NCBI RefSeq assembly: GCF_016586355.1
Contig: NZ_BLYI01000046.1
Span: forward strand, 40,360 to 104,359
Origin: Anaerostipes butyraticus
GTDB lineage: Bacteria; Bacillota; Clostridia; Lachnospirales; Lachnospiraceae
Length of the DNA stretch: 64,000 bases
Direction of reading: 5' to 3'
In this document: positions 1 through 8,753 of the stretch, piece after piece
Layout of the letters: the number at the start of each line of letters is the position of its first letter
Position numbering within the stretch: position 1 is the first letter of the stretch
The notes under the pieces: model-generated
What the model was told of the DNA's origin: nothing
What the model saw: only the letters and a program-made list of their open reading frames with translations
The model's database searches: none
Position numbers and translations under genes: made by a program

Positions 1-849
1 CTGTATGACCCGGGGAAGAAATATGATATCATGCTCTGTCTGGTGGGCGGACAGGGAACCGGGAAATCTACATTTTTCAAATATCTGGCGATCCGGGATG
101 AATGGTTTACCGATGATGTGAAACGTTTAGACGATAAGCGGGTTTATGAGTATCTGCAGGGACACTGGATCGTGGAAATGTCAGAAATGAACGCGGTGGC
201 CAATGCCAGGAGTATTGAGGAAACAAAATCATTCCTGAGCAGACAGAAGGACACCTATCGGATCCCTTATGAGAGACGGGCAGAAGACCGGTACCGGCAG
301 TGTGTATTCTGCGGAACTTCCAATGATCTTGCATTCCTGCCCTTTGACAGGACAGGTAACCGCCGGTTCGGACCGGTCAGAGTATGCCCGGAAAAAGCAG
401 AAACGACCATTTACAGTAATGAGAAAGAGTCCAGGGAATACATCCTGCAGGCATGGGCGGAAGCCATGGAGATCTACCGCAGCGGAGATTTTTCCCTCAC
501 ATTCTCGCCGGATATGGAAGATTATGTGAAAGCACTCCAGAAAGAGTTTATGCCGGAAGATACCCAGACGGGCATGATCCAGGCGTTCCTGGACCGTTAT
601 GAGGAAGACTATGTATGTTCTACCATCATTTATCAGGAAGTGTTCCACCATGAAGGGATGGTGCCGAAATGGCAGTCCAAAGAGATTGGCGACCTGATGG
701 ATAATGAGATCATCGGATGGGAAAAACACGGGACACACCGGTTCCCGGGAAGCCTTGGAACTCAGCGTTCCTGGAAACGGATCCATCCGAAAAAAGACGG
801 GGACGGCTTTATAAATATAGATGAAAATACAGAGCTGCCCTTTGAATAA
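1..849 (+). CDS. VapE-family P-loop protein, 5' end outside window
   Basis: The reading frame is open from the first base, so the N-terminal part lies outside the window; 282 residues are visible. A Walker A motif, GGQGTGKS, sits at fragment residues 16-23, and a Walker B-like WIVEMSE follows near residue 56. The later RRFGPV segment resembles the arginine-containing region of phage and plasmid primase-associated helicases. The family is 'virulence-associated E', found in phages, satellites and mobilizable elements, where it is thought to act in element replication. The relaxase gene just downstream supports a mobile-element role. The assignment to VapE rests on recalled family features; a D5-like helicase is the nearest alternative. 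Confidence 0.75.
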   Translation: MYDPGKKYDIMLCLVGGQGTGKSTFFKYLAIRDEWFTDDVKRLDDKRVYEYLQGHWIVEMSEMNAVANARSIEETKSFLSRQKDTYRIPYERRAEDRYRQCVFCGTSNDLAFLPFDRTGNRRFGPVRVCPEKAETTIYSNEKESREYILQAWAEAMEIYRSGDFSLTFSPDMEDYVKALQKEFMPEDTQTGMIQAFLDRYEEDYVCSTIIYQEVFHHEGMVPKWQSKEIGDLMDNEIIGWEKHGTHRFPGSLGTQRSWKRIHPKKDGDGFINIDENTELPFE

Positions 850-1044
850 AAGATAACTTTTAAAATGTTTTGAGCCTTGTTTACAAAAGTTTGTTTACAC
901 AAAAATGAGAAATCTGTAAACAAGAACCTGTAAACAGGATGAAAAAAACTTTGAAAGTTAAAAACCAGAGAAAAGGAAACATCCCGGATACGGGCATAAA
1001 ATAACAGGCGGATACGCCGGAAACCAAGCCCTCGGCGCTTGAGA

Positions 1045-1096
1045 GCGAAATACACCCATCGCGCAGATCTGAAGATCTGCACTCTGTGTATTTCGC
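1045..1096. other. Two-part hairpin, candidate oriT of the relaxase gene
   Basis: An 11-bp outer stem pairs 1045-1055 with 1086-1096 (GCGAAATACAC with GTGTATTTCGC). An inner 7-bp stem pairs 1063-1069 with 1074-1080 (GCAGATC with GATCTGC) around a 4-nt loop. A second small inverted repeat, GAACCG/CGGTTC, lies at about 1134-1151. This 335-base gene-free stretch ends at the relaxase start at 1185. Relaxases often act on inverted repeats next to their own gene, so this is a candidate oriT; no nic site could be named from sequence. A regulatory hairpin is the alternative. Confidence 0.45.
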
Positions 1097-1184
1097 GACT
1101 GCGTCGGGCCGGGACGCCCCGCAGGGCGGATCAGAACCGAAAGACCGGTTCATTTCTGACGTACCACCGCCGGAAAGGAGATGT

Positions 1185-2726
1185 ATGGCAAATGGAAAGA
1201 ATTGTTTTATCCAGACGGTCAAGCTGCCTCACGTCCGGGGCAGGGTACGTTATATCTCGGATCCAAAGCGGCAGGAAAATCTGTATGCTGCCTATACCAG
1301 TGCGGATCCGAAATTCTGGCAGTATCTGTCAAAGGAGAATCAGGCGGATTTTGCCAGAAGCGGAACGGAAGGAAAATGTATTGAGGCCAGGGAAATGATC
1401 ATCATGCTGCCGCCTGGCCTGATCCATTATGATCATGACACGCTGCTGAAATATTTTACTGCGAAATTTGTGGAACGGTACGGCGTGGCTGTGGCAAGCG
1501 CCCTTCACCACAATAAACGGAAAACCAATCTTCATATCCATCTTATTTTTTCAGAGAGAAAAGCTTATGATGAGCCGGTGGAGAAGATCGCTTTAAGAAA
1601 TATGTTTTACGATGAAACGGGGAAACATGTCCGGACGAAGAAAGAAATCCTGGATGAAAATGGAGAAATCCGTTCCGGCTGCAGGATCATCAAAAAAGGA
1701 GAGGTTTACGAAAAGCATTTCTTCCAGCCGAAGAATCCGGAATTCAAGTCGAAAAAATTTACAGAGGATATGAAATATTTCTATACGGATCTGATCAATG
1801 GACTGGTGCAGGATCCGGCGGAGAAACTGAAGGTGTTTGATAAGAACAGTCCGTATCTGCCAACCAGAAAAATCGGGAAGAACAATCCGAAAGCAGAGGA
1901 GATACGGATCGATAATTATCTCCGGCAGGAGTGGAACAACATGGTAGACCGGGCAGTAGTGGAAGGAGTGACCGAAGAGGAACTGCGCTTTGCAAAGAAA
2001 AAAGAGCTCACAGATCCGGCGGCAGAATCCATCCGAAGGTCAGGGTGGAAACCGGAGATTTTTCGGACGATCCTGCAAAAGGCGATTGGAAAGCTACGGG
2101 GCTTTATCCAGTATATCAAAGAACTCCGGAATGCAGAATATGACAAGAATGGACAGCCAATATTTCACCGTGACCTGAAATTTGATGTGACGCCGGCGCC
2201 GCTGCCGGAGATCGCAAAAGGGAAAAGACCATCTTCAGCAGCGCAGGAAGCAGAAGTAATGAGGCTGGATAACATTCTGCAGAAGATGAAGAAAGCAGAG
2301 CAGAGGATCTATGCTGTCGAGAAAGTTCTGATCCGGCTGGAGAAAGAACGGCAGAATATTGACGGGAAATGGTTTCACGGAAAAGAAAAGAAGGAGCTGG
2401 ATCAGAAGATTGCCGGAAAACAGCAGGAACTGAAAAAAGCGAAGGCTACACTCGCCGGAATACCTGGACTGCATGGATATGAAAATGCGTTGGCAGTGAA
2501 AAAAGCATATACATCTGCAACGAAGGAACTGGATAAAATCCGTAACAGGCAGAAAGAATGGGATCAGAAAAGTGTTCCGGAAAAACAGTATCTGGTGATC
2601 CGAAGTAATAAGCCGGAACAGAGGGCAGAGCGGCAAAGTGTACTGGAGCAGCTGGATAAAAGGAAAAGGGAGATGGAAAAGAGGCAGCGAACAAAGAAAC
2701 GGGGATATGACAGAGATTGTCTGTAA
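1185..2726 (+). CDS. MobA/MobL-family relaxase
   Basis: This 513-aa protein would nick one strand at oriT and lead DNA transfer when a conjugative element supplies the pore. The start at 1185 was chosen because AAAGGAG lies 4 bases upstream; an in-frame start at 1086 would run through the hairpin region. The metal-binding histidines are visible as H108-H109 and the H117-x-H119 pair in LHIHLIF, as in HUH-type MobA/MobL enzymes. The first ~210 residues look like the nickase domain. The C-terminal third is Lys/Glu-rich and probably coiled coil. No mating-pair genes are in view, so the element is probably mobilizable rather than self-transmissible. Confidence 0.85.
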   Translation: MANGKNCFIQTVKLPHVRGRVRYISDPKRQENLYAAYTSADPKFWQYLSKENQADFARSGTEGKCIEAREMIIMLPPGLIHYDHDTLLKYFTAKFVERYGVAVASALHHNKRKTNLHIHLIFSERKAYDEPVEKIALRNMFYDETGKHVRTKKEILDENGEIRSGCRIIKKGEVYEKHFFQPKNPEFKSKKFTEDMKYFYTDLINGLVQDPAEKLKVFDKNSPYLPTRKIGKNNPKAEEIRIDNYLRQEWNNMVDRAVVEGVTEEELRFAKKKELTDPAAESIRRSGWKPEIFRTILQKAIGKLRGFIQYIKELRNAEYDKNGQPIFHRDLKFDVTPAPLPEIAKGKRPSSAAQEAEVMRLDNILQKMKKAEQRIYAVEKVLIRLEKERQNIDGKWFHGKEKKELDQKIAGKQQELKKAKATLAGIPGLHGYENALAVKKAYTSATKELDKIRNRQKEWDQKSVPEKQYLVIRSNKPEQRAERQSVLEQLDKRKREMEKRQRTKKRGYDRDCL

Positions 2727-2741
2727 AAAAATGTTCACAGG

Positions 2742-2784
2742 AAAAGCAACCGTTTTATGCCGGAGAGCTACGGTTGCTTTTTTC
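2742..2784 (+). terminator. Rho-independent terminator after relaxase
   Basis: The stem AAAAGCAACCG (2742-2752) pairs with CGGTTGCTTTT (2771-2781), with an 18-nt loop and a T run. It sits 15 bases after the relaxase stop. Confidence 0.75.
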
Positions 2785-2872
2785 TAAACTGATATGAATT
2801 TGGACTGATCGCCTGTGAACGGGAGTGAACCTGTCCACAGATCGATAAATGGCAGATGGACTGCCAGATGGT

Positions 2873-3109
2873 CTACACCAGTCCGCTAAAAAATTCAGAT
2901 ATATCAGCGCTGAAAATTTTGCTGAGAGCAACAAGCTCACTGACTTTAATGTTCATCCGGTTGGTTTCAATTTTTGCATAGGTGCTTTTGGATATTTCAA
3001 TTCCCATGAGCTGAAGGCGGGCGATCACCTGATCCTGCGTCATGTTTGAAGCTTTTCTTAATCGTTGGATGTTATGTCCGATATCCATATCCGGTCTGAG
3101 TTTCTGCAT
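2873..3109 (-). CDS. XRE-family HTH regulator
   Basis: This 78-aa protein is a single helix-turn-helix of the Cro/C1 type, with the pattern NIQRLRKASNMTQDQVIARL followed by KSTYAKIE. AGGAG lies about 10 bases before the ATG. It is divergent from the small gene at 3227, and three copies of an operator-like repeat lie in the 117-base gap, so autoregulation and control of that gene are likely. It is probably the element's repressor of transfer or maintenance genes; its target beyond the shared gap is not known. Confidence 0.85.
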   Translation of the reverse strand: MQKLRPDMDIGHNIQRLRKASNMTQDQVIARLQLMGIEISKSTYAKIETNRMNIKVSELVALSKIFSADISEFFSGLV

Positions 3110-3129
3110 ATCTGTACAACTCCTGAAAA

Positions 3130-3214
3130 TTCGTAATAAAGAAATATATCTTGATTGTATGCAGTATTGAGATTATAATGTTTCGTAATAAAGAAATGTT
3201 TCGCAATAGAGAAA
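3130..3214. promoter_or_regulatory. Three operator-like repeats for XRE regulator
   Basis: Three similar sites, each of the form TTTCGTAATAAAGAAA, lie at 3130-3145 (first T replaced), 3181-3196 and 3199-3214 (TTTCGCAATAGAGAAA). The ends TTTC and GAAA are inverted, as expected for a dimeric HTH protein. Two copies fall between the promoter at 3151-3179 and the start codon at 3227, and the last overlaps the ribosome binding site. Confidence 0.65.
3151..3179 (+). promoter_or_regulatory. Sigma-A promoter of small gene at 3227
   Basis: TTGATT (3151-3156), a 17-base spacer and TATAAT (3174-3179) point towards the gene at 3227 and are flanked by the XRE operator copies. Confidence 0.65.
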
Positions 3215-3226
3215 GGATGGAATAAC

Positions 3227-3529
3227 ATGAATGTAGATAAAATATTTGAGAGAGCAACAATCAGGGGAGTTGCGGATTATCTTCTGTTTGGCCTGGGACC
3301 GGATGAAGATGACAGGAGTTATGAGGAACGGCTGGATGAGATTTATATGAGATTTGAAAAGACTGTGGGAAAGTATGATGAAAACCCGACTTCAGAACTG
3401 CTGGATCTGTGTAATGAACTCAGCAGCGAGACGGCCAGTGTGTATACGGAAATAGGGCTGCAGGCGGGCATACTGCTGATGATGGATATGATCGGGAATA
3501 TGAATCAAGAGAAAGAAAACAACGATTAA
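3227..3529 (+). CDS. Small acidic hypothetical protein of mobile element
   Basis: This 100-aa acidic protein has no family I recognise. It has no signal peptide or clear membrane segment and is rich in Glu and Asp, with a mostly helical look. An AAAGGATGG ribosome binding site precedes the ATG. The gene is divergent from the XRE repressor and sits behind a promoter flanked by that repressor's likely operators, so it is probably a regulated gene of the element. Small proteins with this look are common beside relaxase genes, but no function can be given. Confidence 0.6.
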   Translation: MNVDKIFERATIRGVADYLLFGLGPDEDDRSYEERLDEIYMRFEKTVGKYDENPTSELLDLCNELSSETASVYTEIGLQAGILLMMDMIGNMNQEKENND

Positions 3530-3590
3530 GATGGAATGATAAATGGGAGCATGCAACAGATGCCTGTACATGCTCCCATATTAGGAAGAA

Positions 3591-4043
3591 TTACATATCT
3601 GAATCTTCATCGTTGATTTCTGCCAAAGTATTGTCCCAAATAGTTTCTTCTATAACTTGGAGGCATTCATCGGTGTGCTTTTTAATATCGCTCCCCCAAA
3701 AATGAATAACAGTATATCCAAGGAAGAGAAGTTTTTTATCATTTTCCGAATCTCTTGCACGGTTCCGTTCTATCTTCTTAATCCAGTAATCAGGATTATT
3801 TCCCTTTTCAAGCCGTAGTTTCAGGTATTCCCAGTCCTTCCCGTGAAAAAATTCACTGTCGCAAAAAATAGCGATTTTATATTTGGTAAGTACGATATCT
3901 GGAGATCCCGGGAGCGATTTGTAATTTTTACGGTATCGGTATCCCTTATGCCATAATGCTTTGCGAAGCTGAATCTCAATAGAAGTATCCTTGCTATGAA
4001 TTTTACTCATGTTTTTCGAAATAGTTTTGGCATCTCGCAACAT
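3591..4043 (-). CDS. vsr: Very short patch repair endonuclease (Vsr)
   Basis: Vsr nicks beside T:G mismatches that arise when 5-methylcytosine deaminates, starting repair back to C:G. The 150-aa protein has the family pattern: an N-terminal SKIHSKDTSIE, then PGSPDIVL with the metal-binding Asp near residue 49, then FFHGKDW and IERNRARD. The ATG at 4043 is preferred over a TTG at 4052 because GAAAGGAA is then spaced properly. It is divergent from the C5 methyltransferase gene, as expected for a vsr that guards against that enzyme's mutagenic product. The region is clearly more AT-rich than the core genes, which suggests transfer. Confidence 0.92.
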   Translation of the reverse strand: MLRDAKTISKNMSKIHSKDTSIEIQLRKALWHKGYRYRKNYKSLPGSPDIVLTKYKIAIFCDSEFFHGKDWEYLKLRLEKGNNPDYWIKKIERNRARDSENDKKLLFLGYTVIHFWGSDIKKHTDECLQVIEETIWDNTLAEINDEDSDM

Positions 4044-4185
4044 ATGAACCAATTCCTTTCATAGAAAGTTAGATTATACAAAATATAGTAGTATTATCAT
4101 ATCAAAGTGCTTATTATTCTACAAGAATAAAAATATTTCTAAGAACCCAAGAAGGAGATTATCTAACGATATGGTGAGAAAAGGA

Positions 4186-4214
4186 TTGAATGGATAGTTG
4201 TTCTATGATAATAT
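4186..4214 (+). promoter_or_regulatory. Promoter of methyltransferase-endonuclease operon
   Basis: TTGAAT (4186-4191), a 17-base spacer and TAATAT (4209-4214) lie 37 bases before the methyltransferase start at 4251, whose ribosome binding site is AGGAGGAAG. The HTH domain of the methyltransferase could act here. Confidence 0.55.
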
Positions 4215-4250
4215 TATTTCCATAAGTGATGGTGTTTAGGAGGAAGAGGA

Positions 4251-5483
4251 ATGTCTATTTGTTATGATAGATTATGGAAGCTGCTAATAGATAAAAAAAT
4301 GAATAAGACAGAGTTGAAGGAGGCGTCTGGAATCAGCTTTAATGTTTTAGCAAGACTAGGGAAAAATGAGCCGGTTTCATTTGAAACGATAGAAAAAATA
4401 TGCTTTACCTTGAACTGTAATATAGAGGATGTTATAGAAATCAAGCGTAATACTGATAATGAAAGTGCTAAAAGCAAATATACAACAATAGAACTTTTTG
4501 CTGGAGCTGGTGGACTTGCATTGGGAATCGAAAAAGCAGGCTTTGAAACATTGGGGCTTGTAGAGTTTGATAAAGATGCAGCAGACTCTTTGAAAATTAA
4601 CCGGCCTAATTGGCGTGTTATTAATGATGATATTGCAAATATTTCTTGCTTGGATTTGGAGGAATATTTTGGATTGAAGAAAGGCGAGTTGGATCTTTTA
4701 TCTGGTGGAGCACCGTGCCAGGCATTTTCCTATGCTGGAAAGAGGCTTGGCCTTGAGGATGCAAGAGGAACACTATTCTATCATTATGCTACCTTTTTAC
4801 AGAAACTACAGCCTAAAATGTTTTTGTTTGAAAACGTACGAGGGTTGTTGACTCACGATAAAGGAAGAACATATACAACGATTACGAATATTTTTGAACA
4901 AGCAGGATACTCCATTCAGAAAAAGGTGTTAAATGCATGGGATTATGGAGTTCCTCAAAAAAGAGAAAGACTTATTACAATAGGAATCAGGAAGGATCTG
5001 TTGGACTGCGTTACGTTTGCGTTTCCTAAAGAACATGATTATAAACCGGTATTACGAGATGTTTTGCTGGATTGCCCCGAAGGACCAGGGGTTCCTTATG
5101 GAGAAAGCAAGAGGAAAATATTTGAACTTGTTCCACCTGGAGGCTATTGGAGAGATATTGATCCTAAAATTGCAAAGGAATACATGAAAAGTTGTTGGGA
5201 TATGGAGGGAGGACGAACTGGGATATTGCGAAGAATGAGCCTCGACGAGCCGTCTTTAACTGTTCTTACTTCTCCTTCTCAAAAGCAAACAGAAAGGTGT
5301 CACCCGTTGGAAGCTAGGCCATTTACTGTTCGCGAAAATGCCAGATGTCAGACGTTTCCAGATGATTGGCAGTTTTGTGGAAATGTTCATTCACAGTATA
5401 AACAAGTTGGAAATGCAGTACCGGTTAATTTAGCCTATGATATTGCAATAGAAATACATAGATCTTTGGAGGCGATTAAATGA
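4251..5483 (+). CDS. DNA cytosine-C5 methyltransferase with N-terminal HTH
   Basis: This 410-aa enzyme transfers a methyl group from S-adenosylmethionine to C5 of cytosine and protects host DNA from the endonuclease next door. Residues 1-65 form a Cro-like helix-turn-helix. The catalytic part shows motif I FAGAGG (83-88), motif IV PCQ with the nucleophile C156, motif VI ENV (194-196), motif VIII QKRERL and motif X GNAVPVNLA near the C-terminus. By analogy with SsoII and Ecl18kI, the HTH may let the enzyme control its own operon. Its stop overlaps the endonuclease start by 4 bases (ATGA), so the two are translationally coupled. Target site GGNCC is inferred only from the partner. Confidence 0.93.
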   Translation: MSICYDRLWKLLIDKKMNKTELKEASGISFNVLARLGKNEPVSFETIEKICFTLNCNIEDVIEIKRNTDNESAKSKYTTIELFAGAGGLALGIEKAGFETLGLVEFDKDAADSLKINRPNWRVINDDIANISCLDLEEYFGLKKGELDLLSGGAPCQAFSYAGKRLGLEDARGTLFYHYATFLQKLQPKMFLFENVRGLLTHDKGRTYTTITNIFEQAGYSIQKKVLNAWDYGVPQKRERLITIGIRKDLLDCVTFAFPKEHDYKPVLRDVLLDCPEGPGVPYGESKRKIFELVPPGGYWRDIDPKIAKEYMKSCWDMEGGRTGILRRMSLDEPSLTVLTSPSQKQTERCHPLEARPFTVRENARCQTFPDDWQFCGNVHSQYKQVGNAVPVNLAYDIAIEIHRSLEAIK

Positions 5484-6361
5484 TGGGATGGAATCTTGAT
5501 TTTATAACGGAAGAACAATTTAAATGCCATGTTCGTGCAACTATTATGAAGTATGGCGAGAAACTGGAATCGTATGATTTAAAAAGATTCAATAGCAATC
5601 TGATTGATCCAATTAAGCTGATTTTTGATAAATCAGTGTATCGGACAAGTTGGGAGGAGATTGTCAATAATGAAATATTCCGACAGAGAGATAAATCCAG
5701 CAATAATGATATTGGTTACTTCCACCAGAATATTTTTTCCTACTTTAAGGGCTGTGAAGTTCCACAAGCTGGGTGGGATGTGATATATAGAAATCCGGAA
5801 GGGATACAAATGCCTGACGGAGACATTGTACATACGATTTATGTGGAAATGAAAAATAAGCATAATACAATGAATTCCGCATCTTCTGCAAAAACTTATA
5901 TAAAGATGCAAGGACAGATTCTAGAAGATGATGATTGTGCTTGCTTTTTAGTAGAAGCAATCGCCAAGAAGTCACAGAATATAAAATGGGCAACAAAAGT
6001 AGATGGGAAAAATGTGCAACACAGACTGATACGCCGTGTTAGCATGGATCAGTTTTATGCTATATTAACGGGAGATGATGAGGCATTTTATAAAATGTGT
6101 ATGGCACTTCCAGGAGTAATCAATTCTGTTGTGAATGAAGAAGACAGTGTTGAAGTTCCAAATGACACGGTGATTGACGAACTCCGTAATGTGGCATCCT
6201 TATATACGGATCAGACAGAAGAATTGTCCATGGCAATGGCAGTTTATATGCTTGGTTTTAACACCTATAGCGGTTTTGGAAATAAAATAATACAACGACT
6301 TGGTGGGAAGAATGAAGGGATGCTTAAGCGGATTTATGAATATGCGAAAAGGTTAGGATGA
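5480..6361 (+). CDS. Eco47II/Sau96I-like type II restriction endonuclease
   Basis: This 293-aa protein would cut unmethylated DNA. Family members Eco47II and Sau96I recognise GGNCC, so the same site is likely here but not shown. A PD-(D/E)xK core is visible: GWD with D100, then VEMKNKHNTMN with E123 and K125, the stretch most typical of the Eco47II family. The gene starts inside the last codons of the methyltransferase gene, giving a tight methylase-first operon. It is AT-rich, like the rest of the cassette. The length fits intact family members, and no frameshift is visible, so it is probably active. Confidence 0.88.
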   Translation: MMGWNLDFITEEQFKCHVRATIMKYGEKLESYDLKRFNSNLIDPIKLIFDKSVYRTSWEEIVNNEIFRQRDKSSNNDIGYFHQNIFSYFKGCEVPQAGWDVIYRNPEGIQMPDGDIVHTIYVEMKNKHNTMNSASSAKTYIKMQGQILEDDDCACFLVEAIAKKSQNIKWATKVDGKNVQHRLIRRVSMDQFYAILTGDDEAFYKMCMALPGVINSVVNEEDSVEVPNDTVIDELRNVASLYTDQTEELSMAMAVYMLGFNTYSGFGNKIIQRLGGKNEGMLKRIYEYAKRLG

Positions 6362-6382
6362 GAAAACCATGGGGGAATGATT

Positions 6383-8596
6383 ATGAATAAAGTGGTATGT
6401 GATTTAACAAATTGTTATGGGATTCAAAAACTTCATCATGAATTCGATTTTTCTAATACTAATGCTATTAGTATATATGCTCGAAATGGGCTAATGAAGA
6501 CATCTTTCTCAAAGACCTTTAGAAAAATTCAAGAGGGGAAAGTGGCCGAAATAAAAGATGAAATTTTTGGCATGCCCGGAGTGGCTGATGTTAAGGTTGA
6601 TGGTAATTCTATTTTGCCTGAAAATGTGTTTGTTATAAAGTCTTTTGAAAGCGCATACGAATCGAATAGTGTGACATCGCTTTTGGTCAATGATGATATT
6701 AAGGCAAGAATATCGACAGTCTTAAAATTGAAGGAAAAATTCTTGAAACTGTTAGAAAAATATTCGGGATTAAAAATTACCAAAACGTCATTGGGGAAAA
6801 AAGTCTATGAATTAGAGCCTCAGATTGTAAAAGATTTTCAATTTGAAGAAGATAGTTTTTTGCTAAATATAAAATTTCTGGATCAAATGCGGGCAAAAGT
6901 GGTCTTTTCAGGAATAAAATATAGCAATATATTCGACTCAACAGTATTAAAGAAAATTACATCTGCAGAATTCCAGGAAAAAATAGAGGATTTTTGTTTA
7001 GCAAGCGACAAGATTTATGAAAAATTTGGTTTTTTGGAAAAAGGAAACTTTACTTTGCCAAAGTTGAAAAATCTTTCAAAAACGTTAGAGAGTGATAGTT
7101 TCTTTGTAAAGGATAATCAATTATATCTTGAGGGCAAATATGAGATTAAAGAGCCATCGGAATTAAAGGAAAAAATATCCGAAATAGAAGAAAAGATAAA
7201 AGCAGTACCTGTATTTCAAGAAATTGAAAAAATGCTTAGTGATTCAAAAGGAATAGTATTGAAAGAATTGCTAGAAAATAATCCAGATGTTATTCCATAT
7301 TTGAAAATTGAAAAACTCGATGATTTGAGAAAAGAATTATGGCTGACATATTTAGAGTGCGAAAAAGATAAATTTGAAGAACTCGTAGATGAATATAAAA
7401 AACTAGAGGATGAAATAGGGGATATAGATTTAGATGCCACTCCTTGGAAAAAGGCTCTAGATATTTTTGAAGAACGCTTTACAGTACCGTACAAAATGGA
7501 AATTTCTAATATGAAGGGCGCAATAATAGGAGAAAGTATTCCCAGAGTGGAATTTTCATTTAAACGTGATGGACAAATTATTAAATTGGCAAGAACGGAT
7601 CTTGAAAATCTTGATGTCTTAAGTCAAGGGGAAAAAAGAGCATTATATCTTTTAAATATTATATTTGATATTGAAAAAGTAAAAAATAGCGGGAAGGATG
7701 TACTGTTTGTTGTTGATGATATTGCAGATTCATTTGATTATAAAAATAAGTACGCTATAGTTGAGTATTTGTATGAAATGTCAACGAATCCTAATTTCCG
7801 TTTGCTCATTTTATCACATAATTTTGATTTTTATCGTACGGTGTCTATGCGTTTGGCTATAGGACGAGAAGATCGGTTGACCGCAGAAATAGTAGGAAAT
7901 ACTATTGTTTTGAAACAAGAAAAATATCAGAATCAACCATTTGTGGCATGGAAGGACAATTTAAATTTGGTTAATGTTGTGGCTATGATTCCATTTGTCC
8001 GTAATATGATAGAATTCGGAGTCGACAAAAATGTTGGAGGGATAACAGGGATAAGCAGTGACTATGTTTTGCTTACACATTTGTTGCATGAAAAAGACAA
8101 AACCAAATTAATTAGATTCAGTGATTTGAAAAAAATATATAAAAAGTATTTAGGTATAAAAAACTTTAAATCTGACGTTGTAGAGAGTAATCTTGTTATA
8201 GATGAGATATTTAATATTGCAAATAGAGTTACAAATATGGATGTTCAGCTAGAGCATAAAATTATTTTAGCTATTGCTATTCGCCATTTGGCTGAAAGAT
8301 ACATGCTAACAGAAATAAAAAAATATACAGGTCAATTAACTTGGCGTGTAAAGAAGAATATAAGAACGGGACATGTAACTGATTTTTTACTATATTTAGA
8401 TTCGGGAGTTAATCAAACGAGAGAATTATTTAATGTATATAAACAGTTTGGCCATCAATATGAAATCAAAGTGCTGGAAGAAGTTAATATTATGACGCCG
8501 GAAAATATTCATTTAAATTCATTTATGTATGAACCGATACTAGATATGGATATTAGCGAGTTGTTAAATCTATATCAAAAGGTGCAGGGTATGTAG
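6383..8596 (+). CDS. AAA/ABC-type ATPase of the defence cassette, atypical Walker A
   Basis: This 737-aa protein has an SMC/Rad50/PrrC-like ATPase layout. The Walker A at residues 33-41 reads ARNGLMKTS, where the usual first and third Gly are replaced. A helical, Lys/Glu-rich middle follows. Then come an ABC signature LSQGEKRAL near 412, Walker B LFVVDDIADS near 440 and a switch His in LILSHNFDF near 475. About 250 C-terminal residues form an unassigned domain ending with NIHLNSFMYEP. The start at 6383 fits GGGGGA at 6-base spacing. It follows the endonuclease by 21 bases, so it probably shares the operon. An accessory antiviral effector is my inference; no function is established. Confidence 0.7.
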   Translation: MNKVVCDLTNCYGIQKLHHEFDFSNTNAISIYARNGLMKTSFSKTFRKIQEGKVAEIKDEIFGMPGVADVKVDGNSILPENVFVIKSFESAYESNSVTSLLVNDDIKARISTVLKLKEKFLKLLEKYSGLKITKTSLGKKVYELEPQIVKDFQFEEDSFLLNIKFLDQMRAKVVFSGIKYSNIFDSTVLKKITSAEFQEKIEDFCLASDKIYEKFGFLEKGNFTLPKLKNLSKTLESDSFFVKDNQLYLEGKYEIKEPSELKEKISEIEEKIKAVPVFQEIEKMLSDSKGIVLKELLENNPDVIPYLKIEKLDDLRKELWLTYLECEKDKFEELVDEYKKLEDEIGDIDLDATPWKKALDIFEERFTVPYKMEISNMKGAIIGESIPRVEFSFKRDGQIIKLARTDLENLDVLSQGEKRALYLLNIIFDIEKVKNSGKDVLFVVDDIADSFDYKNKYAIVEYLYEMSTNPNFRLLILSHNFDFYRTVSMRLAIGREDRLTAEIVGNTIVLKQEKYQNQPFVAWKDNLNLVNVVAMIPFVRNMIEFGVDKNVGGITGISSDYVLLTHLLHEKDKTKLIRFSDLKKIYKKYLGIKNFKSDVVESNLVIDEIFNIANRVTNMDVQLEHKIILAIAIRHLAERYMLTEIKKYTGQLTWRVKKNIRTGHVTDFLLYLDSGVNQTRELFNVYKQFGHQYEIKVLEEVNIMTPENIHLNSFMYEPILDMDISELLNLYQKVQGM

Positions 8597-8753
8597 GAAA
8601 AACGATAGAGGATAATATAAAGAGAGGTGTCCTCAATCGTATTCAGTCTTCTACAGTTTGTAACGTATTTGCAACAAATTCCAGCAGAATCCCCGTGTTT
8701 CCGCCATTTTCGGTTACCCAAACGTTAATTCGGTTTATTTACAGAGAATTTCT

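Noticed and set aside
229..786. 185-codon minus-strand frame over the VapE-type gene
   Set aside because: It is antisense to a frame with clear Walker motifs and shows no protein-like features.
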